Shown: positions 9,550 to 17,761 of the stretch, piece after piece | How positions within the stretch are numbered: position 1 is the first letter of the stretch | How the letters are laid out: each line of letters starts with the position of its first letter | Source of the DNA: Opitutaceae bacterium | Lineage (GTDB): Bacteria; Verrucomicrobiota; Verrucomicrobiia; Opitutales; Opitutaceae | Assembly: GCA_016711225.1 (NCBI GenBank) | Contig: JADJTK010000001.1 | Coordinates: 1-64,000, forward strand | Reading direction: 5' to 3' | DNA: 64,000 nt | The notes under the pieces: model-generated | The model's input: only the letters and a program-made list of their open reading frames with translations | Database searches by the model: none | What the model was told of the DNA's origin: nothing | Program-made: the position numbers and the translations under genes

Positions 9550-9657
9550 CTGAACGACTGCGTCGTCCAGCTACGACGGGGGCGACGGGCGGACGAAGCT
9601 CTTGCGAGCTTCGCTACGGGGGGAAGCGGTGCGGGCCACCTCACCGCGGTGGCCTAC
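9550..9657 (-). repeat. Cluster of three GTAG-type REP hairpins behind the RAYT
   Basis: All three are oriented to the minus strand, so each ends in CTAC on the plus strand. At 9550-9574, GTAG is followed by arms CTGGACGAC and GTCGTTCAG around loop GCA. At 9595-9617, GTAG plus C precedes arms GAAGCTC and GAGCTTC around loop GCAA. At 9634-9657, GTAG precedes arms GGCCACC and GGTGGCC around a 7-base loop. A hairpin with GTAG at its 5' foot is the described recognition form for RAYT enzymes in enterobacteria and pseudomonads. Copies of the first type recur at 37479 and 58717, and of the third at 138, 31747 and 31824. Confidence 0.65.
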
Positions 9658-9726
9658 ACCGCCGACGTCCCGGCGAGCGTTGCCACAACCGGAACGCAGG
9701 CAGGGCCGCCTGCGCCACTCACGAAT

Positions 9727-9850
9727 CCCTCTGTGTTCTCCTCCCCCTCCGTGACCTCTGTGACGCTATTTCCGATCCTCTGCGCTCTCTGCGTTCCTTG
9801 CGGCTAACCTATTCCGAACCTTTGTGGCCTCGGTGACCTCCGTGATGAAG
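9727..9850 (+). repeat. Low-complexity CTCYGTG-type repeat tract
   Basis: Imperfect repeats of CTCTGTG and CTCCGTGAC units (for example CCCTCCGTGACCTCTGTGAC) are followed by TGCGCTCTCTGCGTTCCTTG and a second short run (CTCGGTGACCTCCGTGATG). It is non-coding. A short piece of the same kind occurs in frame in the RHS gene (6005-6045). This resembles the short tandemly repeated repetitive sequences described in cyanobacteria, but with its own unit. Confidence 0.6.
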
Positions 9851-9898
9851 ATTCCGATTCTCGGCGTCCGTTCCCGAGTTCCAGATTCTCCTGTGTGT

Positions 9899-11404
9899 TT
9901 ACTTACTCGCTACCTTCGCCCTGAGCGCGGCGAGTTCGAGCGGGTAGGTCTTGGCCGCGATCTCGTCCCAGAGCTCGGCGCCTTCGATGCCGCAGCGCGA
10001 GGGGACGAACACCGGGTCGAGTCCCAGCTTCCGCTGCGCCTCGTAGTCGCGCAGCGTCGCGATGCCCGGCTTGGCCAGCAGCACGATCACGATGATGTTG
10101 AACCACGCCATCGCGCCGACCGCGGCTGAGCCGAAGTTCCAGACGACGTCGACCGAGCTCACCGAGCCGACAAGTGTCGCGACGATCACGGCGACACGGG
10201 CCAGGACGAGGCCGTACCGGTAGCCGGAGCCGCTCGCATTCTTCTTGAAGAGGTAGGCGACGCTCGAGTCGGCGTAGAAGGCGTAGGCGAGCACCGTGGT
10301 AAAGGTGAAGAAGAACAGCGCGACGGCGACGAACGGGCCGCCAAAGCCCGGCAGCACGTTGTTCACGGCCTCCTGCGTGAAGTTAGATTTCTCGATACCG
10401 GGCAGAGACTGCGCGAGGAAACCGCCGGCGTGGGCGGGGTCGGCGACGTTGAAAGCGTTGGTCGCAAGAATCATCACCGCAGTGGCCGAGCAAACGAGGA
10501 GCGTGTCGACGTAGATCGAGAACGCCTGCACGAGGCCCTGCTTCGCCGGGTGCGAGACTTCGGCCGCGCCGGAGGCCTGTGCGCCGGTGCCCTGGCCCGC
10601 CTCGTTGGAGAAGATGCCGCGCTTGACGCCCCATTGGATTGCCAGCCCGAAGACGGCGCCGTAGGCGGCGTTTTGGTTGAACGCGCAGCTGAAGATCAGG
10701 CGGAAGATCTCGACGATTTTGTCGGCGTGCGCGAAGAGCACGACGGCGGCGAGGAGGAGGTAGGCGACCGCCATGAAGGGGACGATCATTTCCGCCGTTT
10801 TGGCGATTCGGCGACCACCGCCGAGGACGACATAGGCTACGAGCACGGTGAAGATCAGGCCAGAGAGCCAGGGGGCGATGTCGAGCGAGTGCGCGGCGGC
10901 GTGACTGAAGGCGTTCGACTGGATGCCGGGCAACGCGAGCCCGCAGCCGAAAATGGTGAGCAGGGCGAACGCGATGCCGAGCGGACGGCTTTTTAGCCCC
11001 TTCTCGATGTAGTACGCGGGGCCGCCGCGGTATTCGCCGTGCACCTGCTCCTTCCAGACCTGCGAGAGCGCCGACTCGATGTAGGCGGAGCCGGCGCCGA
11101 GGAAGGCGATGGCCCACATCCAGAAGACTGCGCCCGGCCCGCCGAAGAAGATCGCGGAGGCCACGCCGGTGATGTTGCCCGTGCCCACGCGGCCGCCCAG
11201 CGCCATGGCGAAGCCCTGGAACGACGATACGCCCGAGGCCGACGCCTTGCCGCTGAAGAGCTGCCCGACCATGTCCTTGATGAGCCGCAGCTGCGGGAAG
11301 CGCATCCGCAGGGAGAAGTACACTCCAGCGAGCAGGCAGCCGTAGATCATGATCCGGCTCCAGAAGAAGTCATCTGTCGCCGCCGAGAGTGAAAGTAGGC
11401 TCAC
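9899..11404 (-). CDS. Sodium:alanine symporter (AGCS family)
   Basis: Inner-membrane cotransporter taking up alanine, glycine or a related amino acid with sodium. From the GTG start (VSLLSLSAATDDFFWSRIM) the 501-residue product has the usual length and about eleven hydrophobic segments. The diagnostic AGCS stretches are present: SSFQGFAMALGGRVGTGNI near residue 60, FFGGPGAVFWMW, GSAYIESALSQVWK, EYRGGPAYYIEKGL, and the conserved core WGVKRGIFSNEAGQGTGAQA. The frame stays open far upstream, but that part is arginine-rich and overlaps the transposase remnant, so the GTG matching the family N-terminus was chosen. No clear ribosome binding site is seen. The gene stands alone between repeat-rich stretches. 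Confidence 0.88.
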   Translation of the reverse strand: MSLLSLSAATDDFFWSRIMIYGCLLAGVYFSLRMRFPQLRLIKDMVGQLFSGKASASGVSSFQGFAMALGGRVGTGNITGVASAIFFGGPGAVFWMWAIAFLGAGSAYIESALSQVWKEQVHGEYRGGPAYYIEKGLKSRPLGIAFALLTIFGCGLALPGIQSNAFSHAAAHSLDIAPWLSGLIFTVLVAYVVLGGGRRIAKTAEMIVPFMAVAYLLLAAVVLFAHADKIVEIFRLIFSCAFNQNAAYGAVFGLAIQWGVKRGIFSNEAGQGTGAQASGAAEVSHPAKQGLVQAFSIYVDTLLVCSATAVMILATNAFNVADPAHAGGFLAQSLPGIEKSNFTQEAVNNVLPGFGGPFVAVALFFFTFTTVLAYAFYADSSVAYLFKKNASGSGYRYGLVLARVAVIVATLVGSVSSVDVVWNFGSAAVGAMAWFNIIVIVLLAKPGIATLRDYEAQRKLGLDPVFVPSRCGIEGAELWDEIAAKTYPLELAALRAKVASK

Positions 11405-12013
11405 AGGAGTGATTCTTGGTTTGAGAGGGAAAGCACGGCAGGTGATGCCGGAGATATTCCGAGCGGACACCAGCACGAAACCCGCCAAGGGGCTGGTCCC
11501 AGTTGGCCATGGCGGCAACGTGGTCGATCCCGTCGCGGGGGCGGTGCTTTCACGGCCTCTTCCCGGATAGGGTAGGCGACCGCAGGCGACGGGAGGGTAG
11601 AAGGGCGGAAGCGCATGCGGATCGGGCAGGGCTGCGAGAAGGACCCTTCGCCGATAGGCATGCGCGGCGCGTTTCGCGCCTCCCCTGTGGCTGAACGACG
11701 CAGTCGGTGAGCCGGCCGAGCCGATCGCCGACTCGGCTCCGCTACACCGGCGCGCTGACTTCTGCTTTCGTCGTTGGCCCGTTGCTGCGATCTGGCCCGC
11801 TCCTTCAGGATGGGCCGCCCGGCGTCGCACCGCCCCTCGCTTCGTAGCGGCGGCGGGATGCCGTAAGCTGGGTGGCGACGAAGGGGTGAGAGCCGAGCAC
11901 GGCCGCGTCGGTGAAATACCTTGCCGCGGAGCAGGCCGCAGGGCTCGTGCTCGACGGCGCCGGTAGCCCAAGGCCCGCACAGCCCTGTGCTCTCGACGTC
12001 AACTCGCAGCGAA
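11405..12013. other. Gene-free stretch with decayed mobile DNA
   Basis: Apart from the transposase fragment listed separately, no gene is apparent. The open frame running through it is a meaningless upstream extension of the symporter frame. The promoter of the leftward symporter gene should lie near 11405-11600, but I cannot assign boxes. Confidence 0.4.
11823..11922 (-). pseudogene. RAYT C-terminal fragment
   Basis: The minus strand reads RYFTDAAVLGSHPFVATQLT followed by ASRRRYEARGG. This matches the intact element's C-terminal region (RYFTDAAVLGSQAFVATQLA, AYRRRYG) almost residue for residue. Nothing of the HUH domain or catalytic helix remains beside it. It is oriented opposite to the complete copy. 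Confidence 0.75.
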
Positions 12014-12496
12014 CTACTCCGCCTCGAACGTATTCTGTGTGCGATTCTTGCGAACCCGAAACGGGTCGAACACCGCCCCGTTCATCGCCAGATAGATCCC
12101 GGGGGGCAGAGTCTGCGCACACCCCAGGGCAAAGCCTACGTTGAAGGCCGCATCGCTGTCCTTGAACCGGGCGGGGGCGAGCGCGCCGGTCAACACCACC
12201 GTCTTACCCGCGATTCCGACCAGGGCCCGGGCTGTTTCCCGCATCGTATCCGTACCGTGTGTGACCAGAACCCGCTCGGCCGGATCGGCCTCGATCCGCT
12301 GGCGCAACAGGGCTCGGTCTTGGTCCGTGAGGTCAAGGCTGTCCTTGCGCAACACGGCCTCCACCTCCCAGGAAAAGGCCGGATGCACCGGCTCCAGAAT
12401 CTCTGCGATCTGCGGGTCGCCAATCTGGAACTCGCTCAGGCGGTCAAAGTAGATTTTGTCGATCGTTCCTCCGGTCGTGAAAATCTTGATGAGCAT
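12014..12496 (-). CDS. Short asparaginase-type amidohydrolase domain protein
   Basis: A 160-residue stand-alone version of the N-terminal domain of bacterial L-asparaginase, which hydrolyses asparagine (or glutamine) to the acid and ammonia. Both catalytic threonine motifs are visible: TTGGTIDK at residues 7-14 and VLVTHGTDTMRET near residue 80. The C-terminal domain of the classical 330-residue enzymes is absent. Single-domain proteins of this size are a known family and the end looks natural (FDPFRVRKNRTQNTFEAE), so it is probably not truncated. Whether it has asparaginase activity alone is uncertain. It is flanked on both sides by transposase remnants pointing away from it, which suggests the locus has been rearranged by the element. 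Confidence 0.8.
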   Translation of the reverse strand: MLIKIFTTGGTIDKIYFDRLSEFQIGDPQIAEILEPVHPAFSWEVEAVLRKDSLDLTDQDRALLRQRIEADPAERVLVTHGTDTMRETARALVGIAGKTVVLTGALAPARFKDSDAAFNVGFALGCAQTLPPGIYLAMNGAVFDPFRVRKNRTQNTFEAE

Positions 12497-12536
12497 TGCC
12501 GCAGTGTGGGGCGCCCCAGGCTCCGCTCAAGCACAC

Positions 12537-12699
12537 TCCAGGACACCCTCTTTGCGGAGCGCTTCAAGTCCGTGCGGATCGAACCCTCCGAGCGTGGGCT
12601 CTGACGGAGTGCGCCGCCGTACCGCGTGTGCTGCTGCCGGAGACCGATTGGGGCGGCCTCACCGCTTTGCGCGGTTTGCGGCGGAATCCGTTCGGGTGA
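12537..12699 (+). pseudogene. Internally deleted RAYT remnant
   Basis: Two pieces of the transposase are joined. TLFAERFKSVRIEPSERG (matching the end of the first half of the intact copy) meets a stop at 12602-12604. After a jump, VPRVLLPETDWGGLTALRGL followed by RRNPFG matches the extreme C-terminus. About 350 bp of the intact element, including the catalytic-tyrosine helix, is missing. The repeat that follows the intact copy also follows this one. Confidence 0.75.
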
Positions 12700-12710
12700 T
12701 CGCGAGGCGT

Positions 12711-12762
12711 TGGAGCGCACCGGATATGGAACCGGCTCGGGCGGAGCCTCGCCCTCCACCGC
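12711..12762 (+). repeat. RAYT-linked repeat, GGCTCGGGCGGRGCCTCG family, copy 2
   Basis: Begins TGGAGCGCACCGG like the copy behind the intact transposase, then GGCTCGGGCGGAGCCTCG and CCCTCCACC. It is again placed 11-12 bp after the NPFG stop codon, confirming that this block was carried with the element. Confidence 0.7.
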
Positions 12763-12949
12763 CGGATCGCAGGGGCTTGCCGGTTACTGGTGGGCGAAGC
12801 GCTCGTCCCTCGAGCGGCGCGCTTCCCTGCGTAGGTCTTCACCCCATGGGCCGCGCTTCGGCGGAGGTGTAGGCTGAGGCGGGCGATGCCTCGGTCGCTC
12901 GGCGCGCGGCGACGCCGGCGTGGCCACAGCCAACTCGCCCGCTCCGCCC

Positions 12950-14134
12950 ATGCCGTTTCTCTCCCATTTCCGCGTTCCCCTTGTCTTGCTTGCGCTGACC
13001 GCCGCGCCGGCCAGTCCCGCCCTTCGCGCGGCGGCGTTGCCCGGCCTCGCCCCGGTCGTGGCGGCGCCGATCGATTCCCCAGTGGCCGATCTCTCCTCGG
13101 CGTCGGTGGCGGACGCGCGGGCCGCTCTGGCTATGGAAATCGCCACGACGCGCACGGACCTTGCGGGTCTGGCCATGGGAGGCCCGGACGCGACCTCGCT
13201 CCGGCTGACCCAGGAGAGCGCGCTGCTTGAGCGTATCGATGCCGTCTATGCCGAACAGCAGCGCACCCTGCAGCACGCCGCCGACCTTGCCGCCGAAGCC
13301 GTCGAGATCGCTGAGCGTATCCGCAGCCAGCGCCCGCCGGAGTCTTCGTTGAAGCCGCCGTACGGCATGGCGCTACTCGACCAGCTTTATGGCGAACGTG
13401 ACTATCTCGAGCAGGCCGTGGCCACCCTCAAGCGCGATGTGGAGAATTCCGAGACTGCACTGCAGGAGGCGCGAGACACCGCCAAGGAGAAGGACCGGCT
13501 CCGCCGCGCGGCCCGCACCGCCGCCGAAAAGGCCGGAGAGGAAGCGATCCTCCAGGGCGATCTGCGGCGTGCGGAGTTGGAGAGCCGGTTGGCCTTGGAA
13601 ACGGTGCGGCTGAATGAAACGGCCCTCAAGACGCTGAAGTTGCAGCAGTCCTTGCTCGAACCCAAGCAGCGCTTGCTGCAACCGCGGTTCGCGTGGCTGG
13701 GTGGGCATCTGGCGCTGGACACGGACGAGATCGGCGGGCTTCGCCGACAACAGCAGAAACGCTCCGGTGAACTCGAACGCGCCGTGGCGACCGCCCAACA
13801 GGACGCGCAGGCCGTCGCCCTCGTTGCCATCGCCACCGAGCGTCGGGGCGCGACCGAGCAGAATGCCGACGAACTGGAATCGCGCCGGGCCGATCGTCAG
13901 ACGGCGGACCTCACTGTGAGTGTGCTGACCGCGCAGCGCGAGCGGCTCGCCGAAGCGGTGACCGTGGCGGAGCAGCGCCGGAATGTTTTGTCTGGCAAGA
14001 TACCGGCACAGGAGCTTCGGGCGCTCGCCCAGCGAACTCAGGAGGTGATCGATCAACTTGCCCGCGACCGGCGGAGGGAAGGATCGGCCCTGTACCGAAG
14101 CCGGCGGGAACTCCAGGACGGCAGGCTCGGTTGA
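12950..14134 (+). CDS. Periplasmic coiled-coil half of an MscS/KefA-type channel
   Basis: A 394-residue product. An upstream GTG is open, but the ATG chosen starts a convincing signal peptide (MPFLSHFRVPLVLLALTAAP). The rest is almost wholly alpha-helical, rich in Ala, Glu, Arg and Leu, with long coiled-coil stretches (for example ELESRLALETVRLNETALK and TLAQ/ALAQ-type heptads). This is the character of the large periplasmic domain of KefA/MscK-like mechanosensitive channels. The stop codon overlaps the first codon of the MscS-domain gene (TTGA), and the next gene's N-terminus continues the helical pattern without its own signal peptide. The two were probably one protein of about 755 residues, now split by one missing base near 14131. 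Translational coupling of two separate proteins is the alternative. Confidence 0.6.
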   Translation: MPFLSHFRVPLVLLALTAAPASPALRAAALPGLAPVVAAPIDSPVADLSSASVADARAALAMEIATTRTDLAGLAMGGPDATSLRLTQESALLERIDAVYAEQQRTLQHAADLAAEAVEIAERIRSQRPPESSLKPPYGMALLDQLYGERDYLEQAVATLKRDVENSETALQEARDTAKEKDRLRRAARTAAEKAGEEAILQGDLRRAELESRLALETVRLNETALKTLKLQQSLLEPKQRLLQPRFAWLGGHLALDTDEIGGLRRQQQKRSGELERAVATAQQDAQAVALVAIATERRGATEQNADELESRRADRQTADLTVSVLTAQRERLAEAVTVAEQRRNVLSGKIPAQELRALAQRTQEVIDQLARDRRREGSALYRSRRELQDGRLG

Positions 14135-15222
14135 GCCGCGCTGCCGCCGCCGACGCGCCCAGCCCTGCCTGGAGCGTGGCGCGCATGAAGCGGCTCGCCG
14201 CCTGGATCGAACTGAGCCAGGCGGAGGTGGCGGATATCGACCGACTTCGCACGGCCCACAGCCGCTTGCAGGAGGAAATTGGAGCGCAGGTGAACCTGTT
14301 CTCGTGGCGCGACGCCTTCGCGCGGGCGACGGATGCCGTGGCAGGGGCGTGGCGCTACGAGGTCTTTTCGGTGCAGGACCAACCAGTCCGCTTGAATACG
14401 ATCCTCGCGGGGCTGCTCCTGGTGGTGTTCGGGCATCGGGCCGCGCACTGGGCCAGCGCGCTGCTGGCGCGGACGCTGCTCCGGCGGATGGCCATCGGGC
14501 GGCGCGCGGCCTGGCAAACACTTTGGTTCTACGCGTTGTTTCTCGCCGAGCTGCTGACGGCCTCGAGTCTCTTCCGCATCTCGCTGACGCAGTTTTCGGT
14601 GGTGAGCGGCGCCCTCGCGGTCGGCATCGGCTTCGGCAGCCAGAATCTCATCAGCAATTTCATCAGCGGGGTCATTCTGCTCCTCGAGCGACCGGTGAAT
14701 CAGGGGGATGTCATCGAGATCGACGGACTGCAGGTAACGGTCGAGCGGCTCGGGGCACGTAGCACAATTGTGCGCACGCGGGACAACACCCAAATGATCG
14801 TGCCGAACAGTCGCTTGCTGGAACAGCCGGTGGTCAACTGGACCTTGTCGGACGATATCGTGCGCCGACGCATTGCGGTGGGCGTCGCCTACGAATCGCC
14901 CACCCGGCAGGTGGCGGCGCTGCTCCAGGGGGCGGTCGCCAGCATGGAGACTGTACGGAAGGACCCGGTGCCGCTCGTGGTCTTCGCCGACTTCGGGGAG
15001 AATTCGTTGCTCTTTGAACTCTATTTCTGGGTCAGCTTGGCGGAGGCGTTCACGGCCGAGAATGAGCTGCGCCACCGCATCGCCGGGGTCTTCGCGCAGG
15101 AGCGGATCGTGATGGCGTTCCCCCAGCGCGATGTGCATCTGGGGACGACCAAGCCCCTGGAGGTGATGATTCGGCGAGCGCCCGCCGAGGGGGCTGCCCC
15201 CGAGAACGGAGCCTCCCTCTGA
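14131..15222 (+). CDS. MscS-type small-conductance mechanosensitive channel domain
   Basis: Inner-membrane channel that opens under membrane tension to release solutes during hypo-osmotic shock. The first 70 residues are helical and lack a signal. Then come hydrophobic segments NTILAGLLLVVFGH and QTLWFYALFLAELL, and the pore-lining helix and beta domain typical of MscS: GALAVGIGFGSQNLISNFIS, GVILLLERPVNQGDVIEIDG, RDNTQMIVPNSRLLEQPVVN. The usual cytosolic alpha/beta tail ends with FPQRDVHL. The only available start is a TTG overlapping the previous stop, which supports the view that this is the C-terminal half of a frameshifted KefA-like gene. The channel domain itself is complete. Confidence 0.82.
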   Translation: MSRAAAADAPSPAWSVARMKRLAAWIELSQAEVADIDRLRTAHSRLQEEIGAQVNLFSWRDAFARATDAVAGAWRYEVFSVQDQPVRLNTILAGLLLVVFGHRAAHWASALLARTLLRRMAIGRRAAWQTLWFYALFLAELLTASSLFRISLTQFSVVSGALAVGIGFGSQNLISNFISGVILLLERPVNQGDVIEIDGLQVTVERLGARSTIVRTRDNTQMIVPNSRLLEQPVVNWTLSDDIVRRRIAVGVAYESPTRQVAALLQGAVASMETVRKDPVPLVVFADFGENSLLFELYFWVSLAEAFTAENELRHRIAGVFAQERIVMAFPQRDVHLGTTKPLEVMIRRAPAEGAAPENGASL

Positions 15223-15360
15223 TCGGCCTGGGGAAAAGGACAGTGCTACGCAGCTTTCCCGCGACTGCGGGCGGGGGCTTTGGCGTCAAGTCCGGGGTCG
15301 GCGGCGCGGGTGGAGGCGGGGCTGGCGGAGCGCGCCGGCCCCTTCAGAACCAGCGTGGGC

Positions 15361-15600
15361 TCACTTGCCCTTGAGCATCTCGGCCAGCGCCGCCTCGTCG
15401 ACGACGCCCTTCACGGTATTGAGCAGCCCCAACACCTTCAGGCGTTCGTCCGGTCCGCAGGAGGAGATCTCGACCATCCAGTCCTCGGTCTTGGGGGCGG
15501 AGACGATGATCTCGTCCGACCACGCGATGACCTCGGGAGCGTCGATGAAGCCGCCGGTGATGCCACGAACGAAGTATTCAGCCTTGGTGCGATAATCCAT
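15361..15600 (-). CDS. Small conserved-looking protein of unknown function
   Basis: A 79-residue acidic protein, MDYRTKAEYFVRGITGGFID then APEVIAWSDEIIVSAP. It ends in a short helical segment (DERLKVLGLLNTVKGVVDEA). Codon usage is normal for the window and the composition is balanced, unlike shadow ORFs, so I take it as real. No membrane segment, signal or metal motif is seen. It lies 77 bp downstream of a broken BamE-like gene on the same strand and may share its transcript. Confidence 0.6.
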   Translation of the reverse strand: MDYRTKAEYFVRGITGGFIDAPEVIAWSDEIIVSAPKTEDWMVEISSCGPDERLKVLGLLNTVKGVVDEAALAEMLKGK

Positions 15601-15677
15601 TGCGCACAGGAAGCAGAAGCGCTCCCGGCTGCCAAGCCCCGGACTTGCGAATCGGTGGGCGGCGGCCCCGTGCGCGT

Positions 15678-16016
15678 TCAGAAGCGCTGCTCGGCCTTCG
15701 CGCGTTTGCTGCCCTGCAGTGTGCCGTTGAAGAAGAGCAACTGGGTGACCTCCTCGACGGCGATGGTCTCGGTGCGGTAGACGGGCTCCGGTAGGCCCAC
15801 ACCTCGGCCTTCCCCTCCGGCGCCTTCATCGGCTTGATGGCCGCCGGCCGGCCCAATTGCTTGCGGACCTCAGAATCGGTCATGCCCAGCGTGAGCATCT
15901 TGACGGCCGGCGGGGCGTGGTTGCCGACGGCGGCCGGCTCGGCGTGGAGCGTGGAGCGTGGAAGGGGCGGCGGCAAGGCACAGGATCGCGGCGAGCGCGA
16001 GGAAGTTGGGGTTCAT
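15678..16016 (-). pseudogene. BamE/SmpA-like small exported protein, frameshifted twice
   Basis: The minus strand starts with a good signal peptide (MNPNFLALAAILCLAAAPST). After a shift near 15945 it continues in a second frame, KMLTLGMTDSEVRKQLGRPA, which is the pattern of the BamE/SmpA/OmlA fold (lxxGMtxxEVxxxLGxP). After WAYR a second shift near 15785 leads to PVYRTETIAVEEVTQLLFFN and a natural end (GSKRAKAEQRF). The total of about 112 residues fits the family. The first shift lies in a CACGCTC-type heptamer run (15943-15962), so expansion of that run may have broken the gene. Sequencing error is the other possibility. Confidence 0.55.
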
Positions 16017-16356
16017 GGCGAAGACAACACCGTGGCCCGCCAAATCCTTTCTCAGGGGGCCGTGCCTGCCCACTGGATCCAGAAGGTGGAGCGGGTGGGG
16101 CCCGCCCGTCGCGCCGTCGCGGCCGCGCGCACCCCGGCGTAGTCGTGCCGGTCGCGAGATTCTGGTGGACGGGGAAACCACTCTGGTCACCCTCATGGCG
16201 GAGCATAGCGTGGCGGATGGCGTGGGCCGCCAGCGAGTGAGCCCGCTCTTTCTCGCCGACCAAACCCTGTCTTGCTAGGTCTCCTGCCGAGACGGCGAAC
16301 ACCGCTCCTTTTGCTCCGCCAAAGCCCGGCCCTTCGGTAATCGAAAATTCACTTTC
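16017..16356. other. Gene-free stretch
   Basis: No gene with sensible composition is seen on either strand. The overlapping open frames are arginine and proline-rich shadows. The stretch should contain the divergent promoters of the BamE-like gene and the membrane protein to its right, but no clear boxes can be named. Confidence 0.35.
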
Positions 16357-16749
16357 ATGAGCTGGTTCAAAGTCGTCAGCACCGCCACCGCCGTCCTGTT
16401 CTCGTATCTGTTCGTCATGTGCCTTTTCCAGTCGACCGGGTTCGTGGACGACATGGGACTTTCGTCGTCCGTGGCCACCGGCATCCTCGCGCGGCGGGCG
16501 TCGATGTTCATGCTGGGGATCGCGATCCTGGCGGCTGCCTCCCGGAGCCTGCCGCATTCCGCGGCGCGGCAAGTTATCTGCCTGGCCATCGCGGTTCCAT
16601 TGGCGGGGCTGGCCTGTTTGGGGAGCTATGAACTGCTCCGGGGCACGGTAAATTCCTCCATGCTCATCGCCATTGGCATCGAGACGACGTTGGCGGTGGC
16701 CTATGGCGTGATCGTCTTCGTGAATTGGAGGCGCCGGATCCATCCCTGA
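16357..16749 (+). CDS. Four-helix membrane protein of unknown function
   Basis: A 130-residue protein with four hydrophobic segments: VVSTATAVLFSYLFVMCLF, SMFMLGIAILAAASRSL, VICLAIAVPLAGLACLG and LIAIGIETTLAVAYGVIVFV. A basic tail follows (NWRRRIHP). The charge pattern puts both ends in the cytoplasm. No family is recognised. It stands alone, convergent with the response regulator gene to its right. Confidence 0.65.
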   Translation: MSWFKVVSTATAVLFSYLFVMCLFQSTGFVDDMGLSSSVATGILARRASMFMLGIAILAAASRSLPHSAARQVICLAIAVPLAGLACLGSYELLRGTVNSSMLIAIGIETTLAVAYGVIVFVNWRRRIHP

Positions 16750-16862
16750 TTCTCCGATCCGGGGGCGGGCGAGCGGCGCTGCGGCCTCGATCTCTCGACG
16801 GACGAGGCCTCCCGCCGACGGCCTGTGTCGAGGGAGGCTACATCGAATGGAGCCTGCTTGGC

Positions 16863-17606
16863 TCACAGCGCCAGGCGCTGGCGGAAGAGGCGGGTCTGGC
16901 GGCGGGAAAGCTCGATGGTGCGGCCGCCGGTGAGGGTGACCTTGAGCGTGTCGCTGAACCACGGCTCCACCTGCTCGATGCAGCTGAGGTTGAGAATCTG
17001 AGCGCGATTGGCGCGGAAGAAGTTCTCCGGGGGGAGGCGCTCCTCCAACTGGGCGAGGGTGCGGTTCACCGTCGGTGTGGCGTCAGCGAGCCAGAGACGC
17101 ACGGAATTGCCGTCGCTTTCCAGTCCTCGGATACTCTCGACGGGTACAAACCAGCAGCGGTCGCCGTTGCGCACGAATACTTTCTCGGCGGGCTGTAGCC
17201 GGGCCGTGGGCGCGTAGCAGGTGCCGTCGCTGTCGTCGGGGCCGGCGGGCGTGGAGGGAAGGCGGCGTAGGCGTTGGAGTGCGGTGGCGAGGCGCTCGGG
17301 CTCAACGGGTTTCACGAGGTAGTCGAGGGCGCCGAACTGGAAGGCGCGCACGGCGTGTTGGTCGAAGGCGGTGGTGAAGATTACGGGCGGCACCCCGTTG
17401 CCGAGCGATGCGAGCAGGTCGAAGCCGCTTTCCTCCGGAATCTGTACGTCGAGGAAGAGCAGCTCAGGGGCGGAGCGTTTGATGGCGGCACGGGCTTCGT
17501 CGGCGTCGGCGGCCTCGCCGACGATCTCGATCTCGGGGTGGGCGCGGAGCAGGCGGCGCATCTCAGCGCGGGCCAGGGGTTCATCGTCGATCAGCAGGGC
17601 CTTCAT
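16863..17606 (-). CDS. LytTR-family response regulator
   Basis: A 247-residue transcription regulator. The receiver domain (residues 1-120) has the acidic pocket LLIDDEP, the phospho-acceptor D53 in LLFLDVQIPEESG and the conserved Lys in YLVKPVEPERL. The C-terminal LytTR DNA-binding domain (about residues 145-245) shows VFVRNGDRCWFVPVESIRGL, LEERLPPENFFRANRAQILN and LTGGRTIELSRRQTRLFRQR. LytTR proteins bind direct repeats upstream of targets. The partner is the sensor kinase upstream on the same strand. A low-complexity ATTGCGG run lies immediately in front of the start codon (17608-17640), an odd place for a leader. Confidence 0.9.
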   Translation of the reverse strand: MKALLIDDEPLARAEMRRLLRAHPEIEIVGEAADADEARAAIKRSAPELLFLDVQIPEESGFDLLASLGNGVPPVIFTTAFDQHAVRAFQFGALDYLVKPVEPERLATALQRLRRLPSTPAGPDDSDGTCYAPTARLQPAEKVFVRNGDRCWFVPVESIRGLESDGNSVRLWLADATPTVNRTLAQLEERLPPENFFRANRAQILNLSCIEQVEPWFSDTLKVTLTGGRTIELSRRQTRLFRQRLAL

Positions 17607-17607
17607 G

Positions 17608-17640
17608 AAATGCGGATTGCGGAGTTCGGATTGCGGATAG
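17608..17640. repeat. STRR-like run ATTGCGG next to a start codon
   Basis: ATGCGGATTGCGGAGTTCGG followed by ATTGCGGATAG: imperfect 7-9 bp units. The run begins 1 bp from the response regulator ATG, between the kinase and regulator genes. No Shine-Dalgarno sequence is obvious, so the run may have displaced the original leader. Confidence 0.65.
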
Positions 17641-17761
17641 GGGAGGCCGAGGAAGCGGATACGCTGGAAGCTCCGAAGCGTGCAGGGCGCGGAAAGGGAT
17701 GGGGAGGAGCGGGCAAGAGTGGCGCGGGCCTTGGTGCCTGTCCTGGGGGGAGCGCATGGGT

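Noticed and set aside
9550..9850. Possible CRISPR array behind the transposase
   Set aside because: The repeats are different hairpins, not one direct repeat with regular unique spacers, and no cas genes are in the window.
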